Below, piece by piece: positions 10,567-22,389 of a stretch of 64,000 nt of DNA; position 1 is the first letter of the stretch, and each line of letters starts with the position of its first letter. The DNA lies in contig JAFEMH010005386.1 of NCBI GenBank assembly GCA_022495995.1, forward strand, positions 100,955-164,954, in the 5' to 3' direction. The DNA is from Adenophora triphylla var. japonica. Lineage: Eukaryota; Streptophyta; Magnoliopsida; Asterales; Campanulaceae. The position numbers and the translations under genes are program-made. The notes below the pieces were generated by a model. That model saw only the letters and a list, made by a program, of their open reading frames with translations. It had not been told where the DNA came from and made no database searches.

Positions 10567-11278
10567 TATATTAAATTATATTAAAGGGTTAATTATAAAT
10601 TAGGGTCTAACTCTCACTCTCACATGAGGTCTTTGAGGGGCTTGATTTTTTTTTTTTTAGCGATTTAGGGTCTGAGTGCACAATTTTTTGATCAAATTAA
10701 GATTTTTTGACGATTTTCATCCAAATGATCTGTTAAGTTAAAAAAGAAGGGACTAGTTTGTAATAATTATTAGTTTAAAGGGGTCAAATGCAAAGTTTAA
10801 ATATAAAGTGTTCAAAATTTATTTCTTTTCCCAAAATAATTAATATTTTCTTAATTCTAAAATAATTAATATCCGGAATAAATATATATTTTTTAATTTT
10901 TATATTAAAAAAATAAAAATATTAATTTTTTTTAAATAATAATATTTATTTCCTTTCTCAAAATAATTAACAATATATTAATTATTAAATAATTAATAGT
11001 TTTGAAACTGAACCGTTATTACTTGAAAATTGAACTAAATCGCGTGATTTGATTTGATTTGATTTAATTTGGTTCGATTTTGAACCACGATTTGGATCGA
11101 ACCACTTACACCCCCTACTACTTTCTTCGCCCTGCTTTTCTTGCTACTAAAATTGTGGACACAGGAATAAAAAAAAAAATTATAAATATGAAAACTAAAT
11201 TATGAGAGAGATATTAGGGAGGAATTTTTTTATTATAAGTATGACATATGAGTTTTATTAACTATTTTGGGTTAGTAA
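10567..11278. other. Intergenic, upstream of the cyclophilin-like gene
   Basis: Very AT-rich. A short GATTT tandem run lies near 11046-11070. The first about 150 bases upstream of exon 1 should hold the minus-strand promoter, but no convincing TATA box is assigned. Confidence 0.4.
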
Positions 11279-12287
11279 GACCATGTCCAATAATAAGGGG
11301 TTGAGAGGGGGATTGAAAGGAGGGTCAACTAGTTAATTGGGTGCAATAAGGGGTTGAGAGGGGGGTAGTTGAAGGGGAGGGGTTGAAGCTTTCCAACCAG
11401 GTTGAAGAAAAAAATGGGGGACCCGCAAAGCCACGTGTCAGCCATCGAGTGGACCGAATTTGGCGCGTGGCCTACACGCAATGTTCAGGCGCGTTTTGCT
11501 TTTTTTTTCCTGCAATGACACATGGCGAGCTCCGATTGGTTCCCCATATTTTTTCTTTTTATCTTCAACCCTGATTTTTGAGCTCAATTATTTAACATCT
11601 ATTTTTTTTTTTTTTGCGAAAATTCTGAAAAAAAATTTCTCTATAAAATGATATAACTTTCTTTTTATTTGTACACCAAAAAAAAAAAAAAACCTCTCTT
11701 TTCTCTCAAAAAAATCTTAATTATCCTTCTTTAACCCCTTATTTTTTTAAAACATTCATCATCTTTTTAGTGAAATGGATCCCAAACACATATGGGCAAA
11801 GTTCGCAAATCAGTGATTTTTAAATTTTATTGTACTGTGAGTCGAGTCTATGTATCGTATGCTTTTTTGTTTTTATCATTTGTGGAACGAACTAAGTTTA
11901 TTATAAATTTTCTTATTTTTATTAAAATTAAAATATTCCCGTATTTATTTAATTGCTTCGAAAAAAAATTAATTAAGTGTGAATTAAAAAAATTAAAAAA
12001 AATCTCGAATTTATAAATAAAAATATTAATAATTTATTTTTTAATAATAAATTATTATTATTATTATTATTTTTTAATTATAAAATTAAATATTGTAAAT
12101 AAAATAAAAAGTGGTGGGGTATAGAATGATGAGTTGGGAGGAGTTGAATTTTAAACTAAACTAGCTTATTGTGGGGGGTGTAGTTGAGAAAGTAGTTGAA
12201 TGATTAAGTGAATGGAGAGAGAAGATGAGGTGTCGTGATTTTAGGATAGTTGAATGTTTTTTGATAGTTGGCTTATTGGACATGGCC
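11279..12287. mobile_element. PIF/Harbinger-type nonautonomous element, 1009 bp
   Basis: Left end GACCATGTCCAATAA and right end TTATTGGACATGGCC are inverted repeats with one mismatch. Both flanks show TAA (11276-11278 and 12288-12290), the 3-bp TWA duplication typical of PIF/Harbinger. Inside are GGGGTTGAGAGGGGG motifs near the left end and long A/T runs. No transposase coding frame; short open frames inside are not convincing. Confidence 0.8.
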
Positions 12288-12290
12288 TAA

Positions 12291-13052
12291 CACTAATAAT
12301 GGAACTCACAAAAAAAAAAAGAAGAGTCAAGGACTCTAAACCCCATAGTCCAGATTAAAAAAACATATTAACCTATTTGAGATGAAAATGTCACCAAAAT
12401 CCACGTCTAATGGAACAAGACGGCAGCTAATATTCCGTGAACTACCCGTAACATTCCATACTCAAAAAATCAAATCCTTCGAAAACCCTAAATTTCTCTC
12501 TCTAACAAGTGCAAATCCTTTCCCAACCCAAATCAAAACCTAATCGACGCCATTGAAGCCTTAATCGAAGCCATTGAAGCTCTATTGAAACTCGTCGTTT
12601 GATAACCTCCATTTAAGCGTTGCGGAGAAATTTTAGGTATCAAATTTTTCTTTTTGTGATTGTAACTCGTTTTGATTTGGGTTGGGTTTTGATTTTTTTG
12701 TGTATGAACTTCATTTTTACCTGTTTTCATGATTTATCAACAGATTTTGATGTTATTGCAGTATTTTAATTGAATTTTTACACTTCAAAAATAGGAATAA
12801 AACCTTAAATTAATTTTGAAAAATAGTTATTTAATTTTTTTGTGTTTGTGAATGTGGTAAATGACTGATTAAATGTCGTTTACCACTTGATATAGGACCG
12901 CCTGCAATGACCGTAGTGGGAAAGCATTCACCGGTTGATTCGATCTGAAAATGTTGAGATGGTTCGTCATAGTCTCTGTTCTAGAGAGCGCGTGGAAGAA
13001 GAACATTGGGTCTTCAATGGCGGAAAATATAATTTTATTTTATTTTTGAATT
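12291..13052. other. Unassigned stretch, UTR-like sequence
   Basis: AAACCCTAAATTTCTCTCTCT near 12483 looks like a plant 5' leader, followed by a twice-repeated GCCATTGAAGC phrase (12550-12580). No sustained reading frame follows. A short ATG frame near 12958 (MVRHSLCSRERVEEEHW) is not recognised. Confidence 0.3.
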
Positions 13053-13390
13053 GAATTTGTTTGTTTGAAATAGATGTTGAATTTTGTAATTATTTGTTAA
13101 TGTGGTTAAGGACCTGTTCCAGGTCCTATAACTCTTGCTATAGGACCTGTTCTAGTGTGATTTTAATTTCTAGGTTACTTGCTTCATATTGTTTGTGTTT
13201 GATAATGTGGCAAATAATCTATTACATGTCCTATAACCATTGCTATAGGAGCTGAAATAGTGTTCTTTTAATTTCGAGGTCACTTGCTTTATTTTGGTTG
13301 TGAATTTGTTTGTTTGAAATAGATGTTAAATTTTGTTATTATTTGTTAATGTGGTAAAGGACCTGTTCCATGTCCTATAACTCTTATAAA
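13053..13390. repeat. Tandem duplication, period about 249 bp
   Basis: A GAATTTGTTTGTTTGAAATA-containing segment of about 95 bp at 13053 recurs at 13302. Both copies run into GGACCTGTTCCAKGTCCTATAACTC. It carries the GTCCTATA motif shared with the 63-bp repeat further right. Confidence 0.7.
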
Positions 13391-13552
13391 ATGAATATTT
13401 TTTTACTCAGAATTTTTGATTTTTTTGATGAATAATTGATGTTCGTTCCGTCTCAATTTTATTTACTTTTCATCACTTTCTTTGTTACTCATCTCGACCC
13501 GTCTTTGTAAATCAAGTTGCAGTTCATATATCACTTGCTATATAACCATTCA

Positions 13553-13873
13553 AAGCTATAAGCCCTTTAATTGGTTTTATAGCAATTGTTATAGGATCTG
13601 TCAATATCATATACATAGCTATAAGACCTTTGAATGGTCCTATAGCAATTGGTATATATAGGACCTGTCAATATCATATACAAAGCTATAAGCCCTTTAA
13701 TTGGTCCTATAGCAACTTGTATAGGACCTGGCAACATAATATTCAAAGCAATAAGACATTTTAATGGTCCCATAGCAATTGGTATAGGACCTGTCAATAT
13801 CATATACAAAGCTATAAGCCAGTTAATTGGTCCTATAGCAATTGGTATAGGACCTAGTAACATCATATACAAA
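13553..13873 (+). repeat. 63-bp minisatellite, forward array 1 (5 units)
   Basis: Units begin AAAGCTATAAGCCCTTTAAT, continue through the palindromic core GGTCCTATAGCAATTGG and TATAGGACC, and end ATATCATATAC. One unit carries an extra TATA. The 21-codon length leaves both strands open as a 21-residue periodic frame without any known domain. Confidence 0.85.
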
Positions 13874-14051
13874 TTCAATTAAATAGATAAAAAAATATCA
13901 AGGTACGGATTATTATTATATTTATTATGAGACGGACGGAGAGAAGAAGAAGAAGAAGAGAAACAAACTGAGCTACATATACTCACCAACAATAAAATTG
14001 ATGGAGTATGGTTGAATTTTGACTGTTTGTTGCATTTACTAGTGTTGTCAT

Positions 14052-14235
14052 GTCCTATACCAGTTGATATAGGACCATTCAATGTCTTATAGCATAGGTA
14101 TATGATTTTTTGAGGTCATATATCACTTGATATAGGACCATTCAAAGGTCTTATAGCTTCGTATATGATGTTGTTAAGTCCTATACCAGTTGCTATAGGA
14201 CCATTCAAAGGTCTTAATGCGTTGGTATAAGATTG
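14052..14235 (-). repeat. 63-bp minisatellite, inverted segment (about 3 units)
   Basis: GTCCTATACCAGTTGCTATA followed by GGACCATTCAAAGGTCTTAT is the reverse complement of the unit in array 1, so the orientation flips here. Confidence 0.75.
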
Positions 14236-14473
14236 TGTGAGGTCCTATAGCAACTGGTATAGGACCTGGCAACATCATATACAAAGCTATAACCCCTTTA
14301 ATTGATCCCATAGCAATTGTTATAGGATCTGTCAATATCATATACAAAGCTATAAGACATTTGAATGGTCCTATAGCAATTGGTATAGGACCTGTCAATA
14401 TCGTATACAAAGCTGTAAGCCCTTTAATTGGTCCTATAGCAACTGGTATAGGACCTGGCAATATCATATACAA
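14236..14473 (+). repeat. 63-bp minisatellite, forward array 2 (nearly 4 units)
   Basis: Units in the same orientation as array 1, directly abutting the inverted segment. They differ by scattered substitutions. Confidence 0.85.
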
Positions 14474-14480
14474 AGCAATA

Positions 14481-15556
14481 AGCGAGTCTTATTAAAAAGA
14501 AGATGAATTCCAAGGATTTTTGGAAATAAATGAAGTTACAAAGTTGTTATTTAAGAATGAATAGCCTCCAATCTACCCTTAAAAATAAACAAGAAAGTCA
14601 ATAAGTTGAAACCAATTAAACTAAGAATGATTACATACATATACTTGAGATTAGAGACAACCACTAACAACAAAATTCTCAAATCCTTTTAATCACCAAA
14701 AATAAACCCAAAATCTTCCAATAATCACTTGAAAATAAATAGAAAAAACAGAGACCAACATTTCAACCAAAAGACTGACTTTTCCAACTCTAATTACCCT
14801 TAATCGGCTCACTGTTTCAACAAAAACTTCCTTTCCAGTGGACTCAAACAACAGCCTTCTCCTCTCCTCCAGAAAATCGCCCACTTCGCTTTTCTTGATC
14901 ACAAATTCCGGTGGATTTCTTGGATTCCGGCGGAGGAGACTCTACTTCATCATCGTCGAAAATATAGATATTTTTCCGGTGATATCGTTTGAACCAACGG
15001 AGCTTCGATCATCATCATCATCATCATCTTCTAGTTCTTCAATTTTGAGGAAAAGGGAAAAACCCTAGGGCGCTCACAACCTTAAACCCCAGTAGAAATC
15101 AAATTAATTTGAATGGAATCAAATATCAGTTGGCTTACCTTTGATTGGGAACGATCTTTGAGTTTGAGTTTATGATTAGGCAGACAAGTTCTAGAAATTA
15201 TATTGATTTAGGGTTTAGGGTTTTGACGGAGGAGAGTCGGAAGGGGGGGGGGACTGCCGGACTGGGGAGAAAGAGAAAGAGTTTCTCTGTGTGTGTATTT
15301 TGGTGTGTGCAAGTTAACGGTGTTAATTTAATTTTGGCCGTTCCATGGTATAATGGGGTTTAAAGGAATTTTAATTTGGAATAACAAAGAAGTCAGTCTT
15401 TTTTTATTTGGGCTGGATTTTGATGAAATATGATCTGGAAATTGTGGTTAAAAAGGAATTTTTCCAAAAAAGAAATAAGTAGCAAGAATAGTTGGGACAG
15501 AGGGAGTATGGGCCACTTTTTTGCTATTTTTATTGTCACGTTTAAAAAGTCACGTA
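14481..15556. other. Unassigned region with possible exon debris
   Basis: An (ATC)7 microsatellite (15008-15028) gives open frames on both strands (poly-Ser on plus, poly-Asp on minus) and is not good evidence of a gene. A minus-strand frame near 14902-14693 (EVGDFLEERRRLLFESTGKE) could be a decayed exon but is not recognised. A G10-like run lies near 15244. GGGACAGAGGGAGTA near 15495 is a Stowaway-like terminus without a found partner. Confidence 0.3.
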
Positions 15557-15699
15557 TCAACAATAAAAAAAATTATAACATGGAGTACTTCCTTCATTTC
15601 ATCCAGAAAAAATACAAATTTTCCTTTTGTATATCCCATTTAAAGAAGACCTACTCCCAAAATAAATATTTTGTAATAATTCTATATTCATATGACTCA
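15557..15699. repeat. 143-bp direct repeat, left copy (flank of Tat element)
   Basis: Starts TCAACAATAAAAAAAATTAT and ends CATATGACTCA, directly before the 5' LTR. Identical by eye over its whole length to 28804-28946, directly after the 3' LTR. Confidence 0.92.
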
Positions 15700-16422
15700 T
15701 GATGCTGTCCAGAAATAACAATTGGGCCTGGCCCAATTGTATTAGCAAGAGAGTAACCAGTGGGCCTAAAAGTGGGATACGACCCAAGAAGGAGATAAGA
15801 TTACAGGCGACCCAAAGAGGATCATAAGAAGGCGAGATAGGAAATATCCCGCTAATATCCTTAAGAAGGGGGAAAACCAAGATAGTAAATGGCGACATAT
15901 TATGAGGAAAGCTGGCGATAAAGATTAAAGGCGAGACATGATGGCAAGGCGAGACATGATAGTAAGTGACCTTATCCGGCGAGAGAGGGATCCCAGTTGA
16001 TATTCACCAGAGGCGGCATATAAATATCTACCAAGAGGGACCCATTAGACGGTTATGCATTGGGATTGATGATCACGTGTTGAGGATTTACTTTATAAAG
16101 GACCAATGAGGTGGTGACACGTGGCAGGAGGCATGAAATGTGAGGAGGTCACATGCAAGGCACGAGGGTAAGGAGTATAAATAAGATGGGAAAGCTTCAT
16201 CCAAAGGTACGTCCATTGATACACACATAACCACCTTCAATATTGTTAGTTTACCTTCCTTTCAAGCAAACACTTATCCTCACGCCGGAGGGGCTTACGC
16301 CGGAGCCGCCCCCGGCTTCGTTAACGTTTGATTGTGCGCAGATCAGTCGGAGAAGAAGGAGCCGGAGATATCGAGGATAGACTACAACGGTGAGGTTGCT
16401 GTTGAGGAAGATCCTGGCAACA
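15700..16422 (+). repeat. Tat element 5' LTR (723 bp)
   Basis: TGATGCTGTCC...CCTGGCAACA. TATAAATA at 16176-16183 is a likely promoter TATA box. Contains a short duplicated phrase GGCGAGACATGAT near 15930-15960. Confidence 0.93.
16176..16183 (+). promoter_or_regulatory. TATA box of the 5' LTR
   Basis: TATAAATA in AT-rich context, about 245 bp before the LTR end; repeated in the 3' LTR at 28557. Confidence 0.6.
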
Positions 16423-16426
16423 TCAA

Positions 16427-16444
16427 TTGGTTCCGTTGCCGGGA
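16427..16444 (+). other. Primer-binding site (Asp-tRNA-like)
   Basis: TGGTTCCGTTGCCGGGAC starts 5 bases after the LTR end. It resembles TGGCGCCGTTGCCGGGG, the Asp-tRNA complement used by many Tat/Athila elements, with a few mismatches. Confidence 0.6.
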
Positions 16445-17042
16445 CTGTTTTCTCTTCAAGGATTGAAGTTTTGTCGGCGGTGGCTTGAGATCGAGGGAGA
16501 TCTGTTCTGAGATTGTGAAGGTGGGTCGTGTAGGGGACGATTCAAGCGGAGTATTGAATTTACTGGTTGAGTTGGCGTTATTGACAATTTGTAAAAGGAA
16601 TTTTGTTGTTCTTATTGTTGGTGGAAGCGAATGGCGTTTGTTTTGTTGTTAAACTCAATTGGTGTTTTTTGAGTTGAATATTTGGAGAGGGTAATTTGGT
16701 CTAACTGAGTTGGTGTAGATTCCTGTTTTTCTAGAGTATTTGTAGGGGTTGTGTTGAATTCAAAATTGTTTGTTAAGATTTGTTCAAATCTGGGTTTGGT
16801 TGTGAAAGTTTGAAGTTGGAATTTGTGAAGTTGTTTTGTTTCGAATAGCTTTGATTTGGGTGTTTTTGGTGGTAAGGTGTAGTTGAAGTCTTTGTTGAAG
16901 ATTTTTGGAAAGTTTTGGTGTTGAAGAAAGGTTTTATTACTGGGTTTATTATTGTTTGTTTCTGGGTTTCTGAGCAAGATCTTCAAATCTTCATAAGATT
17001 TGCAGGTTTTCGTGGTTGAAGTTCATAAGTGTGATTACGTAA
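16445..17042 (+). other. Tat element leader
   Basis: Noncoding leader between primer site and gag, rich in GTTTTG/GGTTTG. The minus-strand open frame here is a composition artefact. Confidence 0.5.
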
Positions 17043-18528
17043 GTGGAAAGAATGTCAACACCAGAGAAGAATATGGTAGTGGGCCAGAAGACTGTAGCGG
17101 GAAGGAACATTGTCACTCCAATTTCTGGGTTTGGGAATATCGGTATGGGTGGAGCGAGAGATACTTCTTCCTCGCAGCATGTAATCCCGGAAGAGATGGA
17201 GCGAGATACTGGCGACGAGAGAGAGAGGAATGTGATGCCGCCACCACAAGAGGAGGAAATAGAGAATGAGGAAGAAAGTTTGAGGATCCATAACACTTTG
17301 ATCTTGCAATTGATTGAAAACAACAAGCGACTAAGGGCGATGAAGAAGAAACTTACTCCAATCCCGCAGGGATTTTTAACGGCGACAATAGAGGGAGATA
17401 AGGGAGCAAATAAGGAGGTAATTGTAGTGAATGAGGAGCAAGAAAAGGAAGTAGAACCTGAGAAGCCAAAAGAAGCAGAAGCGAGAATAGAAGGGTCGCA
17501 AAAGCGAATAGAAGGGTCACAAAAAAGAAAAGCGGGAGAGTACATGGAAAATGGAAGAAAGATTAAAGTTTATCATTGGCCACATACTTCCCAAGTGTCG
17601 TCCCTCTATTGTGAAGAAGAAGATGGTGATCTTGCGTCAAATGATGCGAGAAAGATGGCGAGAAAGAGGTGAGAAGTTTCAAAGATTTCGAGAAACCCAA
17701 GACGGTAGAAAAAGGGAAGGGTATAGGAGTTAGTCGTTTTGGAGAAGAAGACGGTTTCAGGAAGCAGATGGCTGAGATGGCAAGGAGATTGGCAGAACTG
17801 GAAAGGGGTGGTGTAGTTGATAGTGAGAAGGACTCCTTTGTCGCTCCGTTTGCTAGATATATCCAGGAAGCTGAGCCAGCTCCAGATTTTCGTCTGCCCG
17901 CTCTATCCAAGTATGCAGGAGTCGCACGCCGCGGAACTCATGTAGCGGGATTTGAGGTCACAATGGCAATTTTGACTAAGGATGATGCTTTATTATGTAA
18001 GACTTTTGCTAGCACCTTGGAACTTCAGGCTTTGGATTGGTTTGTGCAACATCCTGTTAATTCCATATTGGGGTACCAAGACTTCAAGAGAAAGTTTTTG
18101 GCGAGATTTGGATCAGTGGGAGCTCAACCAGTAGTACTGCAGGAGTTGATTGGGATTAAACAGAAGACGGGAGAAGGTCTTGTTACTTACACCAACAGAT
18201 TTTTGCTAATTGCCAATCAAATTGCTGAGATTGATCCCAAATATGTTATAATGATGTATATGTCGGGTCTGTTATCCGAATCATTCAGAGGGAGTTAAGG
18301 ATGAGATTACCTGCTACTTTGAGCGAGTTACATGAGAGGGTCAAGGCGTATTGTGGCGGTGAGGATATTGATGAAGGAGCTTCTAACACTGGGAAGAAAA
18401 GTGTTAAGGATAGGATTGAGTATGTAAAGGAAGGGAATGCCGCTCAACAAGGAGGTCGAGGGAATCCTGCAGGTGGTAGAGGGGGAGGTCGCGTTGGAGG
18501 TCGCAATGGAGGGCAAAATGGAGGTTGA
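17043..18528 (+). pseudogene. Tat gag, broken into three frames
   Basis: Three consecutive open pieces make up gag: 17043-17672 (charged Glu/Lys-rich N-terminal part), 17669-18298 (capsid-like core with PDFRLPALSKYAG, ALDWFVQHP, FKRKFLARFG, YTNRFLLIANQI) and 18301-18528 (MRLPATLSELHERVKAYC followed by a Gly/Arg-rich tail). Frames change at about 17670 and 18296. The core motifs match the retrotransposon gag domain, in which a W plus an aromatic-rich helix precede the F..R.F stretch. The protein would package element RNA. No intact gag can be made from this copy without frame changes. Confidence 0.8.
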
Positions 18529-18597
18529 GGAGTTAGGAGGATTGTAAGGTTTACAAGGCTGACTGCTACACCAAGTGAAATTCTGCGGGCTGTTGAT

Positions 18598-19275
18598 TTG
18601 CCACCACCTTTCGAAATGAATGATCTCGGGAGGATTAACATGAATCAATATTGTAATTATCATCGGGACAGGGGTCATGAGACCGATAATTGTTATAATT
18701 TGAAAAGAGTAATTCAAAAGAAGGTTGAAAGGGGTGAGTTGCAAGAGTATGTATGGCAAGAGCCAAATGGGGCGGCTCAAGGAGGAAATGGTAACAGGAA
18801 TGAGATTTTGGTAATTCACGAGCCCACAAGCATTACTTGCTTAAGTAATCAGATTATGTCGCTATCCCATACTTGTCACATTCCCGCCTATCCACCCAGT
18901 GAAGAAAGGATGATCAGTTTTTCAAGGCGAGAGTTGGCTTTAACGCCGAGTCATGGATGCCAACCGATTGTAATCTCAATCGCCCCGGGGAACAGTATTT
19001 TGCATCGGGTTTTAGTAGATTCTGGAGCAAGCCGAAATATTCTCTACTATGATGCTTTTAAAAAGATGCGATATACAGAGGCCAATTTGGTGCCGTATAA
19101 GGGTTTTTTGGAAGGATTTACAAACCACACTGTGCGGGTTAAGGGGACGATTTCTTTGGCGGTAGAGATAGGAGAAGATGAGAAGGTGAGAACTCGCACC
19201 GTGGAGTTTATGGTTATTGACTTGGTGTCACCTTATCTTATTGCTCGTAGGTATTCCCTTTATGCAAAGCTTTGA
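18598..19275 (+). pseudogene. Tat gag C-terminus and aspartic protease
   Basis: A CX2H-type zinc-knuckle-like motif (YCNYHRDRGHETDNCYNLK) lies near residues 18-36, followed by the retropepsin motif VLVDSGASRNILYYDAF near residue 139. A stop at 19275 falls before the end of the protease; the expected continuation (PFMQSFEMVVSIPHQRVKF) is in the frame that starts at 19217, so one frameshift lies at about 19250. Confidence 0.8.
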
Positions 19276-21427
19276 GATGGTGGTATCTATCCCGCATCAG
19301 CGGGTCAAGTTTCATACGGCAAAGGGGATAGCATGTTTGAGAAGTGAGGTGAAAGAAGTGATTCAGAAGAAGATCGAAATGCAAACAGCGGCTAGAGCAA
19401 GTACAAGTTCACTTTCTACTGCTTTGACTGTGCGGGATGCGAGAATAAATATGATCACCGACTTAGGGGGATGTGAGAGTTGGGAGGAGACAGAAAGTAT
19501 GAAAAATAAGTCGGCAATCATAATTATTGAGGAAAGAGCAGGGGATGAAGTTATGCAGGAAAGAAGTGATGAGCGAGATGTAGAGACAGAAATGATGCAA
19601 GAAAAGTCAGAAAAGAATTTGATGGCTTTGATGGTGATGCAAGCAGAGATGGCCTGGTCTAGATCCACAGAATTTGTCAAAATGAGAGAGCCCCGTATTG
19701 AAGAGATAGTAGATTCGGATAGTGAAGAATGTGATGAAGAGATCATGATGGACACCCCTGAGAGCATGTCGCTTGCCGGGAGAGATAAGGGGGAAAGTAG
19801 CGGTAAGAGGATAAAGAAATGTGTCGATCGGAGAAAGGCGGCTGAAATGGAAATAGATACATTGCAAATACGGGATGAGCCTGATATTCAGGCGGCAGAA
19901 GAATTGGAAGAAGTGATTGTGAATGACGAATACCCAGAGCAGAAAGTTAAAATTGGGAAACAATTGAAAAAGGATGAGCGAGATATGCTGATTGATTTTT
20001 TGCGAGATAACATTGATGTATTTGCTTGGAAACCTGAGGATATGTGCGGAGTTGATGAGAAGGTCGCCTTACATTGTTTAAATGCTGATCCAAATGTAGA
20101 ACCTTTTAAGCAGAAGGTGAGATACCTGTCGGCGGAAAAGGAGAAAGCGGTGATTGGAGAAGTGGAGAAGTTATTAAAGGCGGGAATTATTGAAGAAATC
20201 ACTTATCCAGTCTGGCTAGCTTGCCCGGTCGTGGTGTTGAAGGCAAACAAGAAGTGGAGGATGTGCATAGAGCTTCACAGATCCAATACGGCATGTCCCA
20301 AGGATTGTTATCCTTTGCCAAAGATTGATAGATTGGTGGACTCTATTGCGGGACACAAGGTGTTTAGTTTTATTGATGCTTACTCAGGGTATCATCAGAT
20401 CAAGATGCTTGAAGAAGATAAGGCTAAAACAGCTTTCAGAACTCCCCTTGGAAATTTTTGCTATAAAATGATGCCTTTTGGCTTGAAGAATGCTGGGGCG
20501 ACATACCAAAGGATGGTCAACAAGATTTTTAAATCGCAGATTGGAAGGAATGTCGAAGCTTATATTGACGATATGGTAATCAAAACCAAGGGGGAGGATC
20601 ATTTGGTGGATCTGACGGAGACTTTTGAGAATTTGAGAAGGAATTCCATGAAGCTTAATCCAAGTAAATGCACCTTTGGAGTTACGGCGGGAAAGTTTTT
20701 GGGATTTCTAGTAAATCGCCGCGGGATAGAGGCAAATCCGGAGAAGATCCAGGCGTTAATTGATATGAAGTCGCCCAAGACCATTCAAGAAATTCAGAGG
20801 TTAAATGGTAGGGTGATAGCTCTGGGACGATTTGTGTCGCGGTCGGCTGAGAAATGTTTGCCGTTCTTCAAAGTATTGAAAGGAGATCAAAAGTTTTCTT
20901 GGGATGCAAAGTGTGAAGAAGCGTTTCAAAAGGTAAAGGAGTATTTGGGAAAGCCGCCCATCCTATGTAGCCCAGAAGAAGGAGACCAGTTATATGTCTA
21001 TTTGGCGGCTTCTGATTTAGCAGTGGCAGCGGTATTGATAAAGGAGGATGGTGGCATGCAAAAGCCGGTGTATTATGTTTCCAAGGCATTAAGTGAAGTA
21101 GAGGCGAGATACTTTAATGCTGAAAAGTTGGCTTATGCTTTGGTGATTGCGACGCGGAAGCTAAGGGCTTATTTCTTATCTCATCCTGTTACTGTGTTGA
21201 CTAATGCGCCCTTGAGGAAGATTTTACAACAGCCTGATTCAGCGGGAAGGCTTTTAAAATGGTCGATTGAATTAACGGAGTTTGATATTCAGTTTGAGGC
21301 AAGAAAGGCGATTAAGGCGCAGGCTTTGGCGGACTTTATTCTTGAAACTTCATTTACATATGAAAGGGAGGAGATAGAGACTCAGGGGGCAAGAAAAGGA
21401 AGGGCTAGTCGCAGGACCCTGAGATAG
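19217..21427 (+). pseudogene. Tat reverse transcriptase and RNase H
   Basis: A long open frame. An acidic linker region (about residues 60-240) precedes RT. RT landmarks are WLACPVVVLKANKKWRMC, ACPKDCYPLPKID, DAYSGYHQI, FGLKNAGATYQRMVN, the catalytic YIDDMV near residue 450, and FLGFLVNRRGIEANPEKI. RNase H follows (KPVYYVSKAL, EARYFNAEKLAYALV, TNAPLRKIL, ALADFI). The DLN motif of most Tat RTs (usually DFTDLNKACP) reads ELHRSNTACP here, so a core residue is changed. It ends at a stop, and the next domain is in another frame. Confidence 0.9.
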
Positions 21428-21429
21428 AA

Positions 21430-22389
21430 GAGGAGCGAGAAAGACCAGAAGGATGTTGGGAACTGTTTGTTGATGGATCCTCAGCTAAAGATAAAGGAGG
21501 AGCTGGGATTTCATTAAGTTCGCCAGAAAAGGATTGCATGTACGAGAAGGCCCTGAGGTTTAAGTTTAATATGACAAACAACCAGGCAGAATATGAGGCG
21601 TTGGTGGCGGGATTGGAGCTATGCCGAGATATTGGAGTAAAGCAAATAGTTGCCCATTCTGATTCTCAGTTGATTGTCAACCAAGTAAAGGGTAGTTACG
21701 GAGTAGTGAGTACAATCTTGGCAAAATATTGTGAAATGGTAAGACAGATTTTGCAGAGCTTTGATTATTGGGAGCTGGTGCAGATTGATAGAGAGAAAAA
21801 TGAGCGAGCCGACATGTTGAGCAAGGCCGCTTGTGACAAAATAGAGGAGTTGCCCAAGAAGGTGGTAGTGGAATTTATTGAAGAGCCGGCATTTGAAAGG
21901 CCGCTGATAATGGAGATTGAAGCGGGCGAAAAAGATTGGGTATGCGAAATGAAAGACTATTTGGAAAAGGAAGAGCTGCCTCAAGAAGAAGATAGGGCGA
22001 AGATTGTTAGAAAAATGTCGCCAAGGTTTACTGTACAGGATGGGATCTTATACCGCAAGTCTTTTTCGCGACCGTTGATGAGATGCGTAGAGCCAGGAAA
22101 GGTGGATAATGTCTTGTTCGAAGTACATGAGGGCGTTTGCGGAGGCCATCCAGGGGCAAGAACTTTGGCTAGTAAAATCATGTTCCTTGGATATTACTGG
22201 CCAACATTGAAGAAAGATGCGGAGGAATATGTGAGGAGATGTGATCAGTGCCAGCGACATGCTAACATTCCCAGGCAGCCAGCGACTGAGCAGACCCCAA
22301 TTATAGCAGCGTGGCCCTTTGATATGTGGGGGATAGACCTTATAGGACCTTTCCCAAGGCCAAAGGAGGAGCACAGATGGTGGTGGTAG
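21430..22389 (+). pseudogene. Tat second RNase H (archaeal type) and integrase N-terminus
   Basis: Starts in frame at about 21430 with the aRNH motif ELFVDGSSAKDKGGAGI, then NNQAEYEALVAGLELC, HSDSQLIVNQV and ERADMLSKAA, which supply the acidic catalytic residues. From about 21980 the integrase zinc-binding segment appears (HEGVCGGHPG...CDQCQRHA), then WPFDMWGIDLIGPF with the first catalytic Asp. The frame is lost at 22389 just inside the core. This second RNase H is a defining feature of the Tat/Ogre group. Confidence 0.88.

Noticed and set aside
11383..12016. Small plus-strand proteins inside the Harbinger-type element
   Set aside because: Phe/Lys-rich translations of T and A runs; no transposase motif.
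13567..13878. 103-residue repetitive protein (MILTGPIPIAIGP-like) on the minus strand
   Set aside because: The same repeat is open on the other strand too, a consequence of the 63-bp unit length; no splice or promoter support.
13553..14473. CRISPR-like array
   Set aside because: Units are contiguous without unique spacers, change orientation, and lie in a plant genome.
14838..15068. Ser-rich plus-strand protein ending in poly-Ser
   Set aside because: The poly-Ser part is the ATC microsatellite, and the opposite strand is equally open.
16612..16986. 124-codon minus-strand frame in the Tat leader
   Set aside because: Asn/Thr/Lys-rich translation of a GTTTTG-rich leader; no homology and no start signals.
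16991..17545. 184-codon minus-strand frame opposite gag
   Set aside because: Mirror of the acidic, purine-rich gag coding strand.
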